Positions 43,284 through 53,795 of a DNA stretch of 64,000 nucleotides are shown here, piece after piece (position 1 is the first letter of the stretch; every line of letters starts with the position of its first letter). Below the pieces are notes generated by a model. The model was not told the DNA's origin. It was given only the letters and a program-made list of their open reading frames with translations, and ran no database searches. The DNA is taken from contig JAVJSD010000004.1 in NCBI GenBank assembly GCA_040219575.1, positions 19,264-83,263 on the forward strand, given 5' to 3'. The position numbers and the translations under genes were made by a program. This DNA is from JAVJSD01 sp040219575. GTDB taxonomy: Bacteria > Planctomycetota > Planctomycetia > Pirellulales > Pirellulaceae.

Positions 43284-44207
43284 ATGCGTGGTGCAACGAG
43301 TTGCTGTTGCTGGTGCTTGCCGTTGCTTGTCGTCCTCGGTTGCCGACCAACGACGATCGAACCGCCGTTTGAGCCGCCCACGCCGGACGCGCAGGCCCCG
43401 TCGACGGCGCGCGATTCGTCTTCGATTGTGGGGACGTGGAAGGTGGTCTCGGTGCAACTCGGCGATCGCGATCGTCCCGACCTGGCCGGCGCGCGGTGGA
43501 CCTTCGATGGCCGGCTCTTGCACGAGCTGTACGGCGAACATATCGCCCACGCGCCGCACGGGCCGCGTGAGTACCACCTCGAAATGGAGGCCGATCCACC
43601 GCATATCCTTCTGGAAAGCTACGGCGGCTGCATTATCGAAATGGAACACTGCCGCCTTGAACTCGACAACGACAGGCTGCAACTGACGCAGGGGGGCGCG
43701 CTGTTGACCATGCGGCGCATCTCGACGAAGCCCCAAGCGGAGGATCGGAACTCGCATGAGGCCGCGAAGGCGCTGATGGAACGTGCGCCCGAAGAGGCGG
43801 GGCGCTCCGAAATCGATGGCGTCTGGCGAAGGACGTCAATGCACTATCGAGGAAGAGAATTGACGCCCGACGTTGGGTCGATGGTGCGCTTCTCAAGCGG
43901 CAGGATGACCTATCTGGAGCAACGACAAGCGTCGGACGGCCACTCCCCGATCGAACCGCCGCCGGCGCGAGTCTATTTTGAACTCGACCCCACGACGCAA
44001 CCGAAACAGATCGATAAACTCATCGATTCGACCGATGGGGTTTGCGGCGGCTGGCACCACACGGTGGGCATCTACCGAATCGAAGGTGAAAGGCTGTACA
44101 TTCTGTCGGTTCTGCGGGGCCAACGCCCGGCCAGCTTCACCAACTACATTGGCGACGACGCAGTCTTGTGGGTCTACGAGCGAGCCGCGGAACGGGAGCG
44201 TCGTTAG
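43284..44207 (+). CDS. Lipoprotein with TIGR03067-type domain
   Basis: This 307-aa protein has a lipoprotein signal (SCCCWCLPLLVVLGC, lipobox LGC with Cys20). The mature part contains two stretches resembling the planctomycete TIGR03067 beta-barrel-like domain: SIVGTWKVVSVQLGDRD...ARWTFDGRLL and EIDGVWRRTSMHYRGRELTPDVGSMVRFSSGRMTY, with YFELDPTTQPKQIDKL and GIYRIEGERLYI, which are very typical of that family. No enzymatic function is known. The 4 x 15-bp repeat sits immediately upstream. Its stop codon (44205-44207) overlaps the stop of the convergent CBS gene. Confidence 0.82.
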   Translation: MRGATSCCCWCLPLLVVLGCRPTTIEPPFEPPTPDAQAPSTARDSSSIVGTWKVVSVQLGDRDRPDLAGARWTFDGRLLHELYGEHIAHAPHGPREYHLEMEADPPHILLESYGGCIIEMEHCRLELDNDRLQLTQGGALLTMRRISTKPQAEDRNSHEAAKALMERAPEEAGRSEIDGVWRRTSMHYRGRELTPDVGSMVRFSSGRMTYLEQRQASDGHSPIEPPPARVYFELDPTTQPKQIDKLIDSTDGVCGGWHHTVGIYRIEGERLYILSVLRGQRPASFTNYIGDDAVLWVYERAAERERR

Positions 44208-45019
44208 TTCGTTTGGCGGGGCGAAAGGACGATGTACCGGTTGTCCTTGTGCGACGACAGCTCGAAGGCCGAAGTCTTGCCCGCCAGATTGTAGTGCGTG
44301 ACGAAACCGCTGGAGGCGACCACCAGGCAGCCGTCGTCGACCCGCGTCAGCATCGCCGACTCCACGCCCGGTTCGTCGCCCGCGAACTTGACCAGAATGC
44401 GGCCCGAGGGCGGATCGTAGCCCAGCACCACGTACTTCGTGCGCGCCTCGGGCTTTTCCATGCTCTTGAGCGGAATCACCAGTTCGCCGCTCGACTTGCG
44501 GATGTAGGCGGGCAGTTTGACTTTTGTCTCCTGCGTCACCGAGTACATCTGGAACGACGATTCGAGGCGAACCGACACGCCGCCGGTGATGTGCCGCAGC
44601 ACGTCGGAAGTGGTCAGCACGCCCAGCAGATCACCGTGGAAGCCGACCACCGGCAGGCAGCCGATCTTGTTGGCGGCCAGCACCATGGCGGCGTTGGTGA
44701 GCGGCACGTCGGCCGTCACGGTCAGGGGGCGGTCGCGATTGATCAGCGAACCGATTTCAATCGTCTCAAACGCGACTTCCGTGGAGACCGGACTCCTTTC
44801 CTGCGTGGCCAGATATTGCCGCAACACGTCGCGTTGCGAGACCACGCCCAACACGCAGTTCTGCTTGTCGACCACGATGATCCGATGCACGCCCTCGTCG
44901 AGCATGCGGTCGGCCACTTCGCCGACGGTGGCGCTGGCCAGCACCGCCTCGACGTCGGAGGTCATCGCCGAGCTGACTTTCGCTTCGAGTTTCTGTGCAA
45001 CCAATTCCGTCGTTTGCAT
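44204..45019 (-). CDS. CBS-domain protein
   Basis: This 271-aa cytoplasmic protein has a tandem CBS pair in its first 150 residues (VSSAMTSDVEAVLASATVGEVADRMLDEGVHRIIVVDKQNCVLGVVSQRDVLRQ and LINRDRPLTVTADVPLTNAAMVLAANKIGCLPVVGFHGDLLGVLTTSDVLRH), which in the family bind adenosine nucleotides and sense energy state. The C-terminal 110 residues (FQMYSVTQETKVKLPAYIRKSSGELVIP...DRYIVL-like end) form an extra domain of unknown role. The ATG at 45019 is preceded by GGGAGGG at 9 nt; an ATG at 45037 is an alternative. It converges on the lipoprotein gene with a 4-bp stop overlap. Confidence 0.85.
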   Translation of the reverse strand: MQTTELVAQKLEAKVSSAMTSDVEAVLASATVGEVADRMLDEGVHRIIVVDKQNCVLGVVSQRDVLRQYLATQERSPVSTEVAFETIEIGSLINRDRPLTVTADVPLTNAAMVLAANKIGCLPVVGFHGDLLGVLTTSDVLRHITGGVSVRLESSFQMYSVTQETKVKLPAYIRKSSGELVIPLKSMEKPEARTKYVVLGYDPPSGRILVKFAGDEPGVESAMLTRVDDGCLVVASSGFVTHYNLAGKTSAFELSSHKDNRYIVLSPRQTN

Positions 45020-45480
45020 GTCTTGCTGCCCTCCCATGACGTCGCGGGGACGATGGGATTTCGATAAGGGTGGATCGTGGTGCCGTTCACAAAGCATAGC
45101 ATTCGGTCGCCCGCCGCTCGCTTCTCGGGAGAGGTGCGACGAAGACCGGTCCATAAGTCGTGGTGGTTGGAGGGACTGTGCGGAATGTAGGCGGTCGCCC
45201 GGGCGCGCCCCCGGGCGCCCGATCCGGCGATGCCGACGCGCTCGCATTTGCGGCCAAGTCCGCAGCTTTCCACAGCGCCGGCGGCGGCAATACTTCCGGG
45301 TCGGCATTTCCGGGACGGCATTTCCGTGTGGGCGGCTGCGGCGTTTGTTATCCTGGTAGTGAGCGCCCGGGATCGCGATTCGCCCTCCGTCGGCGGTGAC
45401 GCGCCACGACCGGGAAGCGACCGACGCGGCGCTCCCATCCCGCACTCGCCCCGCCAACCTCGCCGCGATATCCGCCCGTC
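45020..45480. other. Divergent intergenic region, 461 bp, with one strong hairpin
   Basis: No gene is credible here. A perfect 8-bp stem, cgcccggg/cccgggcg with a 6-nt loop (45196-45217), stands in the centre, and a direct repeat cggcatttccg occurs at about 45303 and 45315. The region must contain the promoters of the CBS gene (leftward) and the PSD1 gene (rightward); I could not identify convincing hexamers. Confidence 0.45.
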
Positions 45481-48400
45481 ATGCTTTACGATCGCGCTTA
45501 CCCGCCCGCTTCGACATCACGCCCGCCGGTTTGTGCGACGGCGCTGCTTGGCTGCCTTGCGATGTGGTTCGCGTCGGCCGGGGCGGAAGAACCGCGGATC
45601 GACTTCAATCGCGACATCCGGCCGATCCTCTCCGACAAGTGTTTTCACTGCCACGGGCCCGATGCGGCGACCCGTGAAGCGGACCTGCGTCTCGACCATC
45701 GCGAGGGTCTGCTGGGAGACCGCGGCGGATACGCGGCGTTCGTCGGCGGCGACGTCGAGCAAAGCGAAGCCTTTCGCCGCATCACCTCCGACGACGAATC
45801 GGAGCGGATGCCGCCGCCCGACGCGAAGAAGCAACTCACCGCGGCGCAAGTTAAGGCGCTGAAGACGTGGATCGAGCAAGGGGCGAAGTGGCAGCGGCAC
45901 TGGGCGTTCGCGGCGCCGCAAAGGCCGACGCTGCCGTCGGTGAAAGACAGCGACTGGCCGCGGAGCGCGATCGATCGATTCGTGCTTTCGCGCCTGGAGT
46001 CGGAGGGGCTCGCGCCGTCCGCGCCGGCCGACCGCTATACGTTGGCGCGTCGGGTGTACTTCGACCTCACGGGACTGCCTCCCACGCCCGCACAGGCCGA
46101 CGCCTTCGTCTCGGACGCCGCCCCCGACGCCTACGAGCGGCTGGTCGATCGCTTGCTCGCTTCGCCCGAGTACGGTCAGCGTTGGGCGCGGAAGTGGCTC
46201 GACCTGGCCCGCTACGCCGATACCAACGGCTACGAAAAGGACCGCGAGCGCGAGATCTGGCCCTATCGCGATTGGGTGGTCGAGGCGCTCAACGCCGACA
46301 TGCCGCTCGATCAATTCACCGTCGAACAAATCGCCGGCGACATGCTGCCGCGGGCCTCGCTTTCGCAGCGGATCGCCACCGGCTTTCATCGCAACACGAT
46401 GCTCAACGAAGAAGGGGGCATCGATCCGCTGGAGTTTCGCTTTCACGCCATGACCGACCGGGTGGCCACGACCGGCACGACCTGGCTGGGGCTGACGCTC
46501 GGCTGCACGCAATGCCACGATCACAAGTACGATCCCGTCACGCAGCGCGAGTACTACCAACTGATGGCGCTGCTCAACAACGCCGATGAGCCGGAAATGG
46601 AGATTCCCGATCCCGCGCTCGACGCCGTCGATCGACAGAATCGAAAGCAAGCCGACCAACTCGCCCGGCAGTTGCCGCGGCACTGGCCCGTCGCCGAGGG
46701 CGAGTCACACGAAGCGGCGCTGGATGCGGCGTTTACAAAGTGGCTCAAGCGGATGCAGGCGGAGCAGGTGTCGTGGACGTCGCTGCGTCCGGTCGAGGCG
46801 ACGTCGAACCTGCCGCTGCTCACCATCGAACGCGACGACGCCGTCTTCGCCTCGGGCGACACGGCCAAGGTGGATGTCTACACGCTCCGATTCCAACCCG
46901 TCCCCGCAGGCGTGACGGCAATTCGCCTGGAAGCCTTGCCCGACGCGCGGTTGCCCGAAGGCGGGCCGGGGACGACGTATTACGAAGGCACGCGGGGCGA
47001 CTTTTTTCTGGGTGAGATCGAGCTGTTCGCCGACGGCGAAGCGGCGCCGCTGGCCGAGGCGTCGCACAGCTTCGCCGCCAATCGTTTCGGCAAGAATCCG
47101 GTCTCGGCCGAACTGGCCATCGACGGCGATCTGCAAACCGGCTGGTCGGTGCACGGCCGCCAAGGCGAACGGCATGTGGCCGTGTTTTGCTTGAACAGGC
47201 CATTGGCGTCGCCGGACCAACTCCAACTGCGGATGACGTTCGGACGACATTTCGCCAGTTCGTTGGGGCGGTTTCGCATCGCGTACACGACCGATTCGCG
47301 GCGGCCCGTGTCGCGGGATTTGACGCCGGAAGTGGAGGCCTTGCTGGCGCGGCCGTTCGGCGGTTTGTCTGCCGACGAGCGTTGGACGCTTCGCGAAGCG
47401 TTTCTGCTGCAGGCGCCGGAGTTGGAAAAGCACGCCGCGCGCGTGCGCGAACTGCGCAAACCGCGGGAGCGCGTCTCGACGCTGGTTTTTCAAGAGCGTC
47501 CGCCGGAGAATCCGCGGCCGACCTATCTGCATCGTCGCGGCGAGTACCTGCAGCCGACCGAGCCCGTCGAACCCGCAGCGCCGCAGGTGCTTCCGCCGCT
47601 GCCGCAGGACGCGCCGCGCGATCGACTGGCCCTGGCGCGCTGGCTCGTCTCGCGGCAAAACCCGCTGACCGCGCGAGTGGTGGTGAATCGCCAATGGGCG
47701 GCCGTGTTTGGTCGCGGATTGGTTCCGACCGTCGACGACTTCGGCATGCAGGGCGAGCCGCCGAGCCATCCCCTGTTGCTCGATTGGCTGGCGGTCGAGT
47801 TCATGCAGCAGGGCTGGTCGCTGAAGCGCCTGCATCGCATGATCGTGCTCAGCGCGACGTATCGTCAGTCGTCGCATGCGACGCCGGACCTGCTCGCGCG
47901 TGACGCCGACAACGTGCTGCTGGCGCGGGGGCCGCGACTGCGGCTGGAGGCGGAGATGATCCGCGACGCGACCTTGGCGGCGGCCGGCGTGCTCACGCGG
48001 CGAATCGGCGGACCGCCGGTGCGGCCGCCGCAGCCCGACGGCGTCACCGAATCGGCCTACGGACGCCCCTCCTGGAATGCGAGCCAGGGCGGCGACCGCT
48101 ACCGCCGGAGTTTGTACACGTTCGTCAAACGCACCGCCCCGTTCGCGATGTACAACACGTTCGACGCGCCCAGCGGCGAAGCGTGCGTCGCGCGACGCGA
48201 CGTTTCCAACACCGCGCTGCAGGCCCTCACGCTGCTCAACGACGTGATGTTCATGGAAACGGCGAGGCACATGGGCCGCAGCTTGTCGCGGAAACCGGGC
48301 AGCGAGGAAGAACGCCTTCGCTGGGCGTTTCGCCGCTTGTTGACGCGGCCGCCCCGCGCGGAGGAACTCACCGCCTTGAAATCGTATTGGGAGAAGCAGC

Positions 48401-48552
48401 GGGAGCGCTTGCTCGAATCGCCGCCAGCCGCCGCCACAATCGCCGGCGTGGACCGCGATCAGGGCGACGCCGATGACGCGGTCGATCGCGCCGCCTGGAC
48501 GCTGCTGGCCCGCGCGCTGTTCTCCCTCGACGAGGCCGTCACCAAGGACTGA
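45481..48552 (+). CDS. PSD1/planctomycete cytochrome C domain protein (DUF1549-DUF1553)
   Basis: This 1023-aa exported protein carries a signal segment (residues 15-35, VCATALLGCLAMWFASAGA), a c-heme site C54-FHC-H58 in RDIRPILSDKCFHCHGPDAATREADLRLD (PSCyt1), then the DUF1549 (PSCyt2) region SAIDRFVLSRLESEGLAPSAPADRYTLARRVYFDLTGLPPT and RWARKWLDLARYADTNGYEKDR, and the C-terminal DUF1553 (PSD1) region PRDRLALARWLVSRQNPLTARVVVNRQWAAVFGRGLV...FDAPSGEACVARRDVSNTALQALTLLND. Such proteins are hallmark, highly multiplied planctomycete proteins suspected of roles in polysaccharide degradation or electron transfer. The gene directly precedes a DUF1501 gene (6-nt gap), the standard pairing. Confidence 0.95.
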   Translation: MLYDRAYPPASTSRPPVCATALLGCLAMWFASAGAEEPRIDFNRDIRPILSDKCFHCHGPDAATREADLRLDHREGLLGDRGGYAAFVGGDVEQSEAFRRITSDDESERMPPPDAKKQLTAAQVKALKTWIEQGAKWQRHWAFAAPQRPTLPSVKDSDWPRSAIDRFVLSRLESEGLAPSAPADRYTLARRVYFDLTGLPPTPAQADAFVSDAAPDAYERLVDRLLASPEYGQRWARKWLDLARYADTNGYEKDREREIWPYRDWVVEALNADMPLDQFTVEQIAGDMLPRASLSQRIATGFHRNTMLNEEGGIDPLEFRFHAMTDRVATTGTTWLGLTLGCTQCHDHKYDPVTQREYYQLMALLNNADEPEMEIPDPALDAVDRQNRKQADQLARQLPRHWPVAEGESHEAALDAAFTKWLKRMQAEQVSWTSLRPVEATSNLPLLTIERDDAVFASGDTAKVDVYTLRFQPVPAGVTAIRLEALPDARLPEGGPGTTYYEGTRGDFFLGEIELFADGEAAPLAEASHSFAANRFGKNPVSAELAIDGDLQTGWSVHGRQGERHVAVFCLNRPLASPDQLQLRMTFGRHFASSLGRFRIAYTTDSRRPVSRDLTPEVEALLARPFGGLSADERWTLREAFLLQAPELEKHAARVRELRKPRERVSTLVFQERPPENPRPTYLHRRGEYLQPTEPVEPAAPQVLPPLPQDAPRDRLALARWLVSRQNPLTARVVVNRQWAAVFGRGLVPTVDDFGMQGEPPSHPLLLDWLAVEFMQQGWSLKRLHRMIVLSATYRQSSHATPDLLARDADNVLLARGPRLRLEAEMIRDATLAAAGVLTRRIGGPPVRPPQPDGVTESAYGRPSWNASQGGDRYRRSLYTFVKRTAPFAMYNTFDAPSGEACVARRDVSNTALQALTLLNDVMFMETARHMGRSLSRKPGSEEERLRWAFRRLLTRPPRAEELTALKSYWEKQRERLLESPPAAATIAGVDRDQGDADDAVDRAAWTLLARALFSLDEAVTKD

Positions 48553-48558
48553 TCGATC

Positions 48559-50028
<1,470 letters not shown>

Positions 50029-50052
50029 ATGCTGTTTTCGTCGCGTCCTCGT

Positions 50053-50093
50053 GGGAGACGCTGCCAGCGTCTCCCGACGATGCTGGCAGCATC
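50053..50093. repeat. Dispersed GGGAGACGCT...AGCGTCTCCC palindromes
   Basis: Two adjacent hairpins: a perfect 10-bp stem (gggagacgct-gcc-agcgtctccc, 50053-50075) and a 6-bp stem (gatgct-ggc-agcatc, 50079-50093). They begin 25 bp after the DUF1501 stop codon. Without a T-run they are weak as intrinsic terminators, and the GACGCTGGCAGCGTC form is one I recall as a widespread planctomycete extragenic palindrome. Confidence 0.6.
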
Positions 50094-50217
50094 GGCTACG
50101 AATGGTGCGACGGATTGATGATTGTCGCACGGCTGGATTGTTGAATGTTGAAGTGAAGCGACGACAATTGATTGCACCAAAATCTCCCGCCTGATTCTCC
50201 CACCTGAAGGAATCGCC

Positions 50218-51474
50218 ATGCTTCGATTCAATCGACGTACGTTTCTGGCGGCGGCGGCCGCCTCGCCCTTGGTGTCGCCCATCGCCGCATCGTCGCTCGC
50301 GGCGGAGGCCGCCGACTCCAAGCGAGAGAAGCTGCCCGTGGCGGCGGTGGTGACGGTCTACCGCCGCAACTCGCACGCCGACGTGCTGGTGGGAAAGATC
50401 CTGGAAGGCTGGCGGCAGCAGGGGGGACCGGGCCCCGATTTGAAGCTGGTCTCGATGTACGTCGACCAGACGCCCAAGGGCGACAAGAGCGCGGAGTTGG
50501 CCAAGACGCACGGCTTCCGCCTGGCCAAGACGATCGACGAGGCGATCACCCTCGGCACGGACAAAGTGCAGGTGGCCGGCGTGATCTCGGTCGGCGAACA
50601 CGGCGACTACCCGTACACCGAAGACACCCACCAGCACATGTATCCCCGCCGGCGGTTCTTCGACGGCATTGCCGCCGCTTTCGAACGCTGTGGGCGGGTC
50701 GTGCCGGTGTTCAGCGACAAACACCTGCACTGGCGGTGGAAGGACGCGCTGCACATGTACAACACGTCCCGGCGGATGAAGATTCCGTTCATGGCCGGTT
50801 CGTCGCTGCCGCTCGGCTGGCGCGTGCCGACGACGTTACCGCCGCACGACCTGGAGATTGAAGACGCCGTGGCGGTCGGCTACGGCGGCGCCGAGTCGTA
50901 CGCCTTCCACGCGATGGAGATGCTGCAGTCGCTGATCGAGCGCCGCAAGGGGGGCGAAAAGGGCGTGGCCGCCGTCTCGTCGGCCGCGGGCGAGGGCGTC
51001 TGGCGGGCCGAGCGCGAAGGCCGCTGGTCGCGCAAGCTGGTCGAAGCGGCCCTCGCCGCGCAGCCGCTGCGAGCCAAAGGGACGCTGGAAGAGAAGATGA
51101 GCGACAAGGCGCCCTTCTACTTCGTCGACCACCGCGACGGACTCAAGACGACCGTGGCCATGGTCAACGGCGTGGCGCGCGAGTTCTCGGTGGCGCTCAA
51201 GCTCAAAGGCGTCGACAAGCCGGTGGCGACGCTGTTCCATCTCGAGGACGAACCGCCGTACGGCCACTTCGCTTATCTCCTGCGGGCGATCGAGGAGATG
51301 ATCCACACCGGCAAGCCGTCGTACCCGGTTGAACGTACGCTGCTGGTGACCGGCATGCTCGACGCCGCCATGCACAGCCTGGCCGACGGCGGCAAGCGAC
51401 TCGCCACACCGGAACTCGGTATCCGTTATGAAGCCGGCGACTGGCCCTTCGCGGATCATGTAAAGCTCGGTTGA
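50218..51474 (+). CDS. TAT-exported protein of unknown function
   Basis: This 418-aa protein has a twin-arginine signal (NRRTFLAAAAASPLVSPIAASSLAAEA). The mature chain starts KLPVAAVVTVYRRNSHADVLVGKILEGW, an alpha/beta pattern like nucleotide- or ligand-binding folds, and continues VAGVISVGEHGDYPYTEDTHQHMYPRRRFFDGI, FMAGSSLPLGWRVP and a C-terminal ERTLLVTGMLDAAMHSLADGGKRLATPELGIRY that resembles the ends of Gfo/Idh-type oxidoreductases. A Rossmann dinucleotide motif is not evident. I recognise it as a recurring planctomycete exported protein but cannot name a function. AAGGA precedes the ATG by 8 nt. It lies 189 bp after the DUF1501 gene. Confidence 0.8.
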   Translation: MLRFNRRTFLAAAAASPLVSPIAASSLAAEAADSKREKLPVAAVVTVYRRNSHADVLVGKILEGWRQQGGPGPDLKLVSMYVDQTPKGDKSAELAKTHGFRLAKTIDEAITLGTDKVQVAGVISVGEHGDYPYTEDTHQHMYPRRRFFDGIAAAFERCGRVVPVFSDKHLHWRWKDALHMYNTSRRMKIPFMAGSSLPLGWRVPTTLPPHDLEIEDAVAVGYGGAESYAFHAMEMLQSLIERRKGGEKGVAAVSSAAGEGVWRAEREGRWSRKLVEAALAAQPLRAKGTLEEKMSDKAPFYFVDHRDGLKTTVAMVNGVAREFSVALKLKGVDKPVATLFHLEDEPPYGHFAYLLRAIEEMIHTGKPSYPVERTLLVTGMLDAAMHSLADGGKRLATPELGIRYEAGDWPFADHVKLG

Positions 51475-51562
51475 CCGCCGCTCAAGGCCGCCACGTTGGT
51501 CGTCCGCAGATGACGCAGATGGCCGCAGATGAAGAACTAGGCTTTGTCCGGAAACGGCGTAG

Positions 51563-51755
51563 CGGAAGTCGTGAGACTTCCGACGGCATTGAGCATGAGG
51601 AACTCTCACGAGTTCCGCTACCCATTGCATCGCCCGGTCAGCGTTTCCCTACAAAGCCTGGTGCATTGCGACGGCTTGATCCTCGATTAGCTGAACTCGT
51701 GAGAGTTCAGCAGTTCGTGCCGACGTCTGAGCTTCCAGAAGTCTCACGACTTCTG
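51563..51755. repeat. Array of four short hairpins with GTGA or TCAC loops
   Basis: Four palindromes with 7-8 bp stems and 4-nt loops stand in the 354-bp gap 51475-51828: cggaagtc-gtga-gacttccg (51563-51582), ggaactc-tcac-gagttcc (51599-51616), ctgaactc-gtga-gagttcag (51691-51710) and cagaagtc-tcac-gacttctg (51736-51755). Loops alternate between GTGA and its complement, i.e. the units alternate in orientation, as in REP/BIME arrays. No gene is visible in the gap. Confidence 0.85.
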
Positions 51756-51828
51756 CTACCCCCGCCACTCTCAGCTGTCACGCTATCGCATCTTGCTTTC
51801 CCAAATATGCCGTATCGCTTGAGGAACC

Positions 51829-52146
51829 GTGTCCAATCCCTACGAGTCTCACCGGCAACGAGCGTTGGCGTTCGCTGAATCACAAGACTGGCACAACGCG
51901 GTGATCGTTGACGAGGGCGAGGCGGAATCAGCCGTTGTTCTCCTGCGCGGTTCCGGGGATGTGACTCAATACCGTCGATTTCGTATCGAAGTGGAGATGA
52001 AGCCGGAACGTCTTGCCCAGATCGTCGAAATGGCCAATCGGGACAACCCGCAAGAAATGGAGGAATTCCTTTCCGGAACTTGGACTCTCGACGTGACGTG
52101 CAGTGCGACGGATGTCATTGCCGCTGATTGGCCGTATATCAATTGA
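51829..52146 (+). CDS. Small hypothetical protein
   Basis: This 105-aa protein begins at GTG 51829, 5-6 nt after TTGAGGAA. It reads as a compact soluble alpha/beta protein (NAVIVDEGEAESAVVLLRGSGDVTQYRRFRIEVEMKPERLAQIVEMANRDNPQEMEEFLSGTWTLDVT). Its GC content and codon use are lower than in neighbouring genes, which may mean recent acquisition. It follows the hairpin array and has no operon partner. No family recognised. Confidence 0.6.
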   Translation: MSNPYESHRQRALAFAESQDWHNAVIVDEGEAESAVVLLRGSGDVTQYRRFRIEVEMKPERLAQIVEMANRDNPQEMEEFLSGTWTLDVTCSATDVIAADWPYIN

Positions 52147-52294
52147 GAAACAGGGCGCGGCTTCGAGACAGCCACCTTTTTCTCGCGCCCACGTCACGAG
52201 TAGATTCCACTCCCCAATCCCCAAATCTGCGCCCATCGGCGGAAATCTGCGGACGCACCGAAACGTGCGCACCACAATCCCTGCAAAGACGGTT

Positions 52295-53728
52295 CTAATT
52301 CGGCTTCTCTTCCCGCGCAGGCAGCAGTCGTTCGACCGAGACGGTGGCATCGGCCAGCACCCAGCAGGCCGCGGCGGCGAAGTACATGCCGGCGAAGACC
52401 CACAGCACCAGATTCCAGTTGCTCGCGCCGGTGGGTACGCCCACGGCCAACAGCAAGGGGACGGCCGAGGGGAACAACGCCGCGCCGAAATTGCCCATCA
52501 TGTTCATCGTGCTGAAGACGGTGGGGGCGTGGCGTCCGCCCATGTCGATCGTGGCGGAATAGGCGCAGGGACCGCCGAAGGCGGCGAAGAACGATCCGGC
52601 GGCGATCGTCAGCACCGCCAGCCACGCATTGGTGACCGTGAAGGCGGCCAGCACCAGCAGGCCGCAGACCAACATTCCCACGGCCGCCAGTCCCTGCCGC
52701 CCCACGCGCCGGCTGCCGGTTCGCGCCGTCAGCCAGTCGCCCAGCAGGCCGCCAATGGGACTGCCCAGCACAAACGCGATCCAGGGGAGGCTGCTCAACA
52801 GGCCGACTTCCAGGTCGCCCACGCCGCGCGTCTCGCGGAGGAACGTGGCGAACCAGGTGGCGAAGAAGATCTGCCCCGCCGCCCGCAGCACCTGTTGCCC
52901 ACATAGCGCGGCGATGGCGAAAACGGTGTATCCCCACGCCAGCAAGCCGCCTGTCGACACCTTCTCGGGGGTTGCCGTGTCTTCACGTTCGGCGTCCCTC
53001 CTGGCGGCTTCGCCGACGACGCTGCGATGAATCAGATTCCGCTCGGCCTTGTTGACCGCGGGATGCTCCTCGGGCGTCTCCCGAAACCAGGCGTAGAACA
53101 ACACGGCGAAGGCGAAGCCGGGCAACGCGAACACGGCGAAGGCGGCCTGCCAACCGATCAGCGGCAACAGCAGGCCCATCGTCGCCCCACCAACAGCCGC
53201 GCCGATCGACATCGAGCCGCCCAACAATCCCGTGGCCAGCGACCTTCGCGCCTCGGGAATCCACTGGCGAAGCGTGGGGATGGCGCAGGGAAAAACGCCC
53301 GCCTGCGCCGCCCCCATGCCGATGCGGGCGGCCGCCAACAACGGCAACGTGACGGCGGCGCTCGTGACGAGCGAAACGAGCGACGACAGGCCCATCACGA
53401 TGGATAGCCCGCGCCGCGAACCGAATCGCTGCCCAAACAGTCCCGAGGGAATCTGCAGCAGCGCGTACGCCCAGAAGAAGGCGGCCATGGCCGATCCCAT
53501 CTGCTGCTTGGTGATCCCGAGTTGCTCCCGCATCGGCTCCTCGGCCACGCCCATCGAAACACGCTGCACGTAGGCGATCACCGCCGCCGCGCAGAGGGCG
53601 GCCAACACCAGATAGCGCACGTTCGTCGGACGCGCAGCGACGCCGGCCTCTTCCTCCGCCGCATCAGGCGCCGCGTCGAGCGCCGTGGGAGGATCGTACG
53701 GGTTGAGTCCGTGTTGCGAGTGATTCAT
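52295..53728 (-). CDS. MFS transporter (ACS family-like)
   Basis: This 477-aa inner-membrane protein has twelve predicted TM segments. The N-terminal half contains MREQLGITKQQMGSAMAAFFWAYALLQIPSGLFGQRFGSRRGLSIVMGLSS, with the loop 2-3 GxxxxRxGxRR signature of the major facilitator superfamily, and IGMGAAQAGVFPCAIPTLRQWIPEARRSLATGLLGGSMSIGAAVGG, a pattern of the anion:cation symporter (hexuronate/glucarate) subgroup. The second half starts after a charged loop (residues about 215-250). Substrate is probably an organic anion such as a sugar acid, by subgroup only. It is separated from the esterase gene by 67 bp on the same strand. Confidence 0.88.
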   Translation of the reverse strand: MNHSQHGLNPYDPPTALDAAPDAAEEEAGVAARPTNVRYLVLAALCAAAVIAYVQRVSMGVAEEPMREQLGITKQQMGSAMAAFFWAYALLQIPSGLFGQRFGSRRGLSIVMGLSSLVSLVTSAAVTLPLLAAARIGMGAAQAGVFPCAIPTLRQWIPEARRSLATGLLGGSMSIGAAVGGATMGLLLPLIGWQAAFAVFALPGFAFAVLFYAWFRETPEEHPAVNKAERNLIHRSVVGEAARRDAEREDTATPEKVSTGGLLAWGYTVFAIAALCGQQVLRAAGQIFFATWFATFLRETRGVGDLEVGLLSSLPWIAFVLGSPIGGLLGDWLTARTGSRRVGRQGLAAVGMLVCGLLVLAAFTVTNAWLAVLTIAAGSFFAAFGGPCAYSATIDMGGRHAPTVFSTMNMMGNFGAALFPSAVPLLLAVGVPTGASNWNLVLWVFAGMYFAAAACWVLADATVSVERLLPAREEKPN

Positions 53729-53795
53729 GAGCCGCGGTCGACCGCTCGCGGAGTAGCGAATTCGGGGTTCGCCCGGCGGATTGCGATGGCGAGAT

